Source: an uncultured Clostridia bacterium (GTDB taxonomy: Bacteria; Bacillota; Clostridia; Christensenellales; Aristaeellaceae). From it: a DNA stretch of 14,121 nt. Location of the stretch: contig CAKTYE010000065.1 in assembly GCA_934631985.1 (NCBI GenBank), forward strand, positions 1 through 14,121, given 5' to 3'. Below are positions 13,256 through 14,121 of the stretch, in pieces (positions within the stretch are counted from its first letter, which is position 1; each line of letters opens with the position of its first letter). A model generated the notes under the pieces. It worked only from the letters and a program-made list of their open reading frames with translations, did not search any database and was not told the origin of the DNA. Both the position numbers and the translations under genes were made by a program.

Positions 13256-14121
13256 ATGGACGCTCGTATGCTCAACACGATTGCAAACTTTATCTGGGGT
13301 ATCGCCGATGATTGCCTGCGGGATGTGTATGTGCGCGGCAAGTACCGCGATGTGATTCTGCCCATGACGGTCATCCGTCGCCTTGATGCTGTGCTCGAGG
13401 ATACCAAACCGCAGGTGCTGGCGATGAAGAAGAGGCTCGATACGGCAGGCATCACCAACCAATGGGGCGCGCTATGCAATACAGCTGGGCAGGCTTTCTG
13501 CAATTCTTCTCCTTTCTGCCTGCGCGATCTGACCAGCCGTCCGACGGCACAGAAGTTGAAGGTAGACTTCGAGGCATACCTCGACGGTTTCTCTCCGAAT
13601 GTGCAGGAGATTCTGGACAAGTTCAAGTTCCGAAACCAGATCGACACCATGATCGAAGCCGACATTCTCGGCGCGGTCATCCAGAAGTTTATCAGCAAGG
13701 ACATTAACCTCAGCCCGAAGCCGTGCGGCAATCTCCCCGGTCTGGACAACCATGCTATGGGCACCATCTTCGAGGAGCTTGTCCGCCGCTTCAACGAGGC
13801 CAACAATGAAGAAGCCGGTGAGCACTGGACGCCCCGCGACGTTGTGGAGCTGATGGCTGACCTTGTGTTTGCGCCCATCGCGGATCAGATCAAGGACGCC
13901 ACCTATTCCTGTTATGACGGTGCATGCGGCACGGGCGGTATGCTGACGGTGGCGCAGGATCGGCTGAACAGGATCGCCGCGGAGAACGGCAAGAAGGTGT
14001 CCATCCACCTGTTCGGGCAGGAAATTCAGCCCGAAACCTACGCTATCGCCAAGGCAGACATGATGCTCAAGGGCGACGGCGAGGAGGCCATGCACATCGC
14101 CTACGGCTCCACGCTGTCCAG
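13256..14121 (+). CDS. hsdM: Type I restriction-modification methyltransferase subunit, 3' end cut by window
   Basis: The first 288 codons of an open frame that leaves the window. HsdM with HsdS methylates adenine in a bipartite DNA target, and with HsdR forms the restriction complex. The N-terminal helical HsdM_N region spans about 5-130 (IANFIWGIADDCLRDVY, then VILPMTVIRRLDAVL). The methyltransferase domain begins near 165: MGTIFEELVRRFNE (168-181), EHWTPRDVVELMADL (189-203), SAM-binding motif DGACGTGGML (221-230, where many relatives have DPxxGTGG), and GQEIQPETYAIAKADMML (254-271). The catalytic NPPF/Y motif lies past the window end. Start ATG 13256 has AGGAGG (13242-13247) at 8 bases. 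It lies 30 bases after the regulator; hsdS and hsdR are expected downstream. Nothing suggests inactivation in the part seen. Confidence 0.93.
   Translation, partial: MDARMLNTIANFIWGIADDCLRDVYVRGKYRDVILPMTVIRRLDAVLEDTKPQVLAMKKRLDTAGITNQWGALCNTAGQAFCNSSPFCLRDLTSRPTAQKLKVDFEAYLDGFSPNVQEILDKFKFRNQIDTMIEADILGAVIQKFISKDINLSPKPCGNLPGLDNHAMGTIFEELVRRFNEANNEEAGEHWTPRDVVELMADLVFAPIADQIKDATYSCYDGACGTGGMLTVAQDRLNRIAAENGKKVSIHLFGQEIQPETYAIAKADMMLKGDGEEAMHIAYGSTLS

Noticed and set aside
1..14121. tRNA or rRNA genes and CRISPR arrays
   Set aside because: No cloverleaf-like or rRNA-like segment and no regularly spaced repeats were seen on either strand.

Overview
The window looks like a chromosomal segment of a GC-rich Bacillota (Clostridia-like) bacterium. 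The evidence is strong AGGAGG-type ribosome binding sites, TTGACA/TATAAT promoters, a CUT1 sugar importer without its own ATPase, an Eis-type acetyltransferase and an RlmD-type methyltransferase with a Clostridia-style C-terminal tail. Genus cannot be told from the sequence. Coding GC is about 60-68% up to about 12450 and drops after that.

Layout. Positions 1-255 hold no gene. This AT-rich patch (about 25-30% GC at 61-180) contains a strong leftward promoter (18-46) behind phased A-tracts, and a perfect 16-bp hairpin. From 9215 down to 256 seven genes run on the minus strand: a 767-aa solute-binding protein with a beta-propeller-like N-terminal half, two sugar-type ABC permeases (ATGA overlap), an HlyD-type adaptor, a MacB-like permease, an Eis-like GNAT acetyltransferase and a MmcQ/YjbR protein. 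Close spacing suggests one long transcript or coupled units, but no good promoter was found in front of the binding protein. Upstream of this, ended by a strong terminator (9315-9374), is a small membrane-anchored protein gene with its own promoter, then a GtrB/DPM-type glycosyltransferase. The glycosyltransferase (minus) and the rlmD-like gene (plus) diverge from promoters whose -35 boxes lie on the same few bases.

The right end looks accessory. Within the last codons of the rRNA methyltransferase, at its conserved VETV motif (about 12454-12478), codon use switches abruptly. A C-terminal tail of about 100 aa follows, then a terminator, a near-consensus promoter with inverted repeats, a small Cro/CI-type regulator and the first 288 codons of a type I restriction-modification methyltransferase (hsdM) that runs off the window. 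This fits an element inserted into the 3' end of rlmD, carrying a regulated restriction-modification operon; that is inference.

The most unusual protein feature is that the MacB-like permease ends in a domain that matches, motif for motif, the SCP2-like C-terminal domain of the Eis-like acetyltransferase encoded next to it. The permease and its HlyD partner come without an ATPase gene, inside what is otherwise a sugar-uptake locus.
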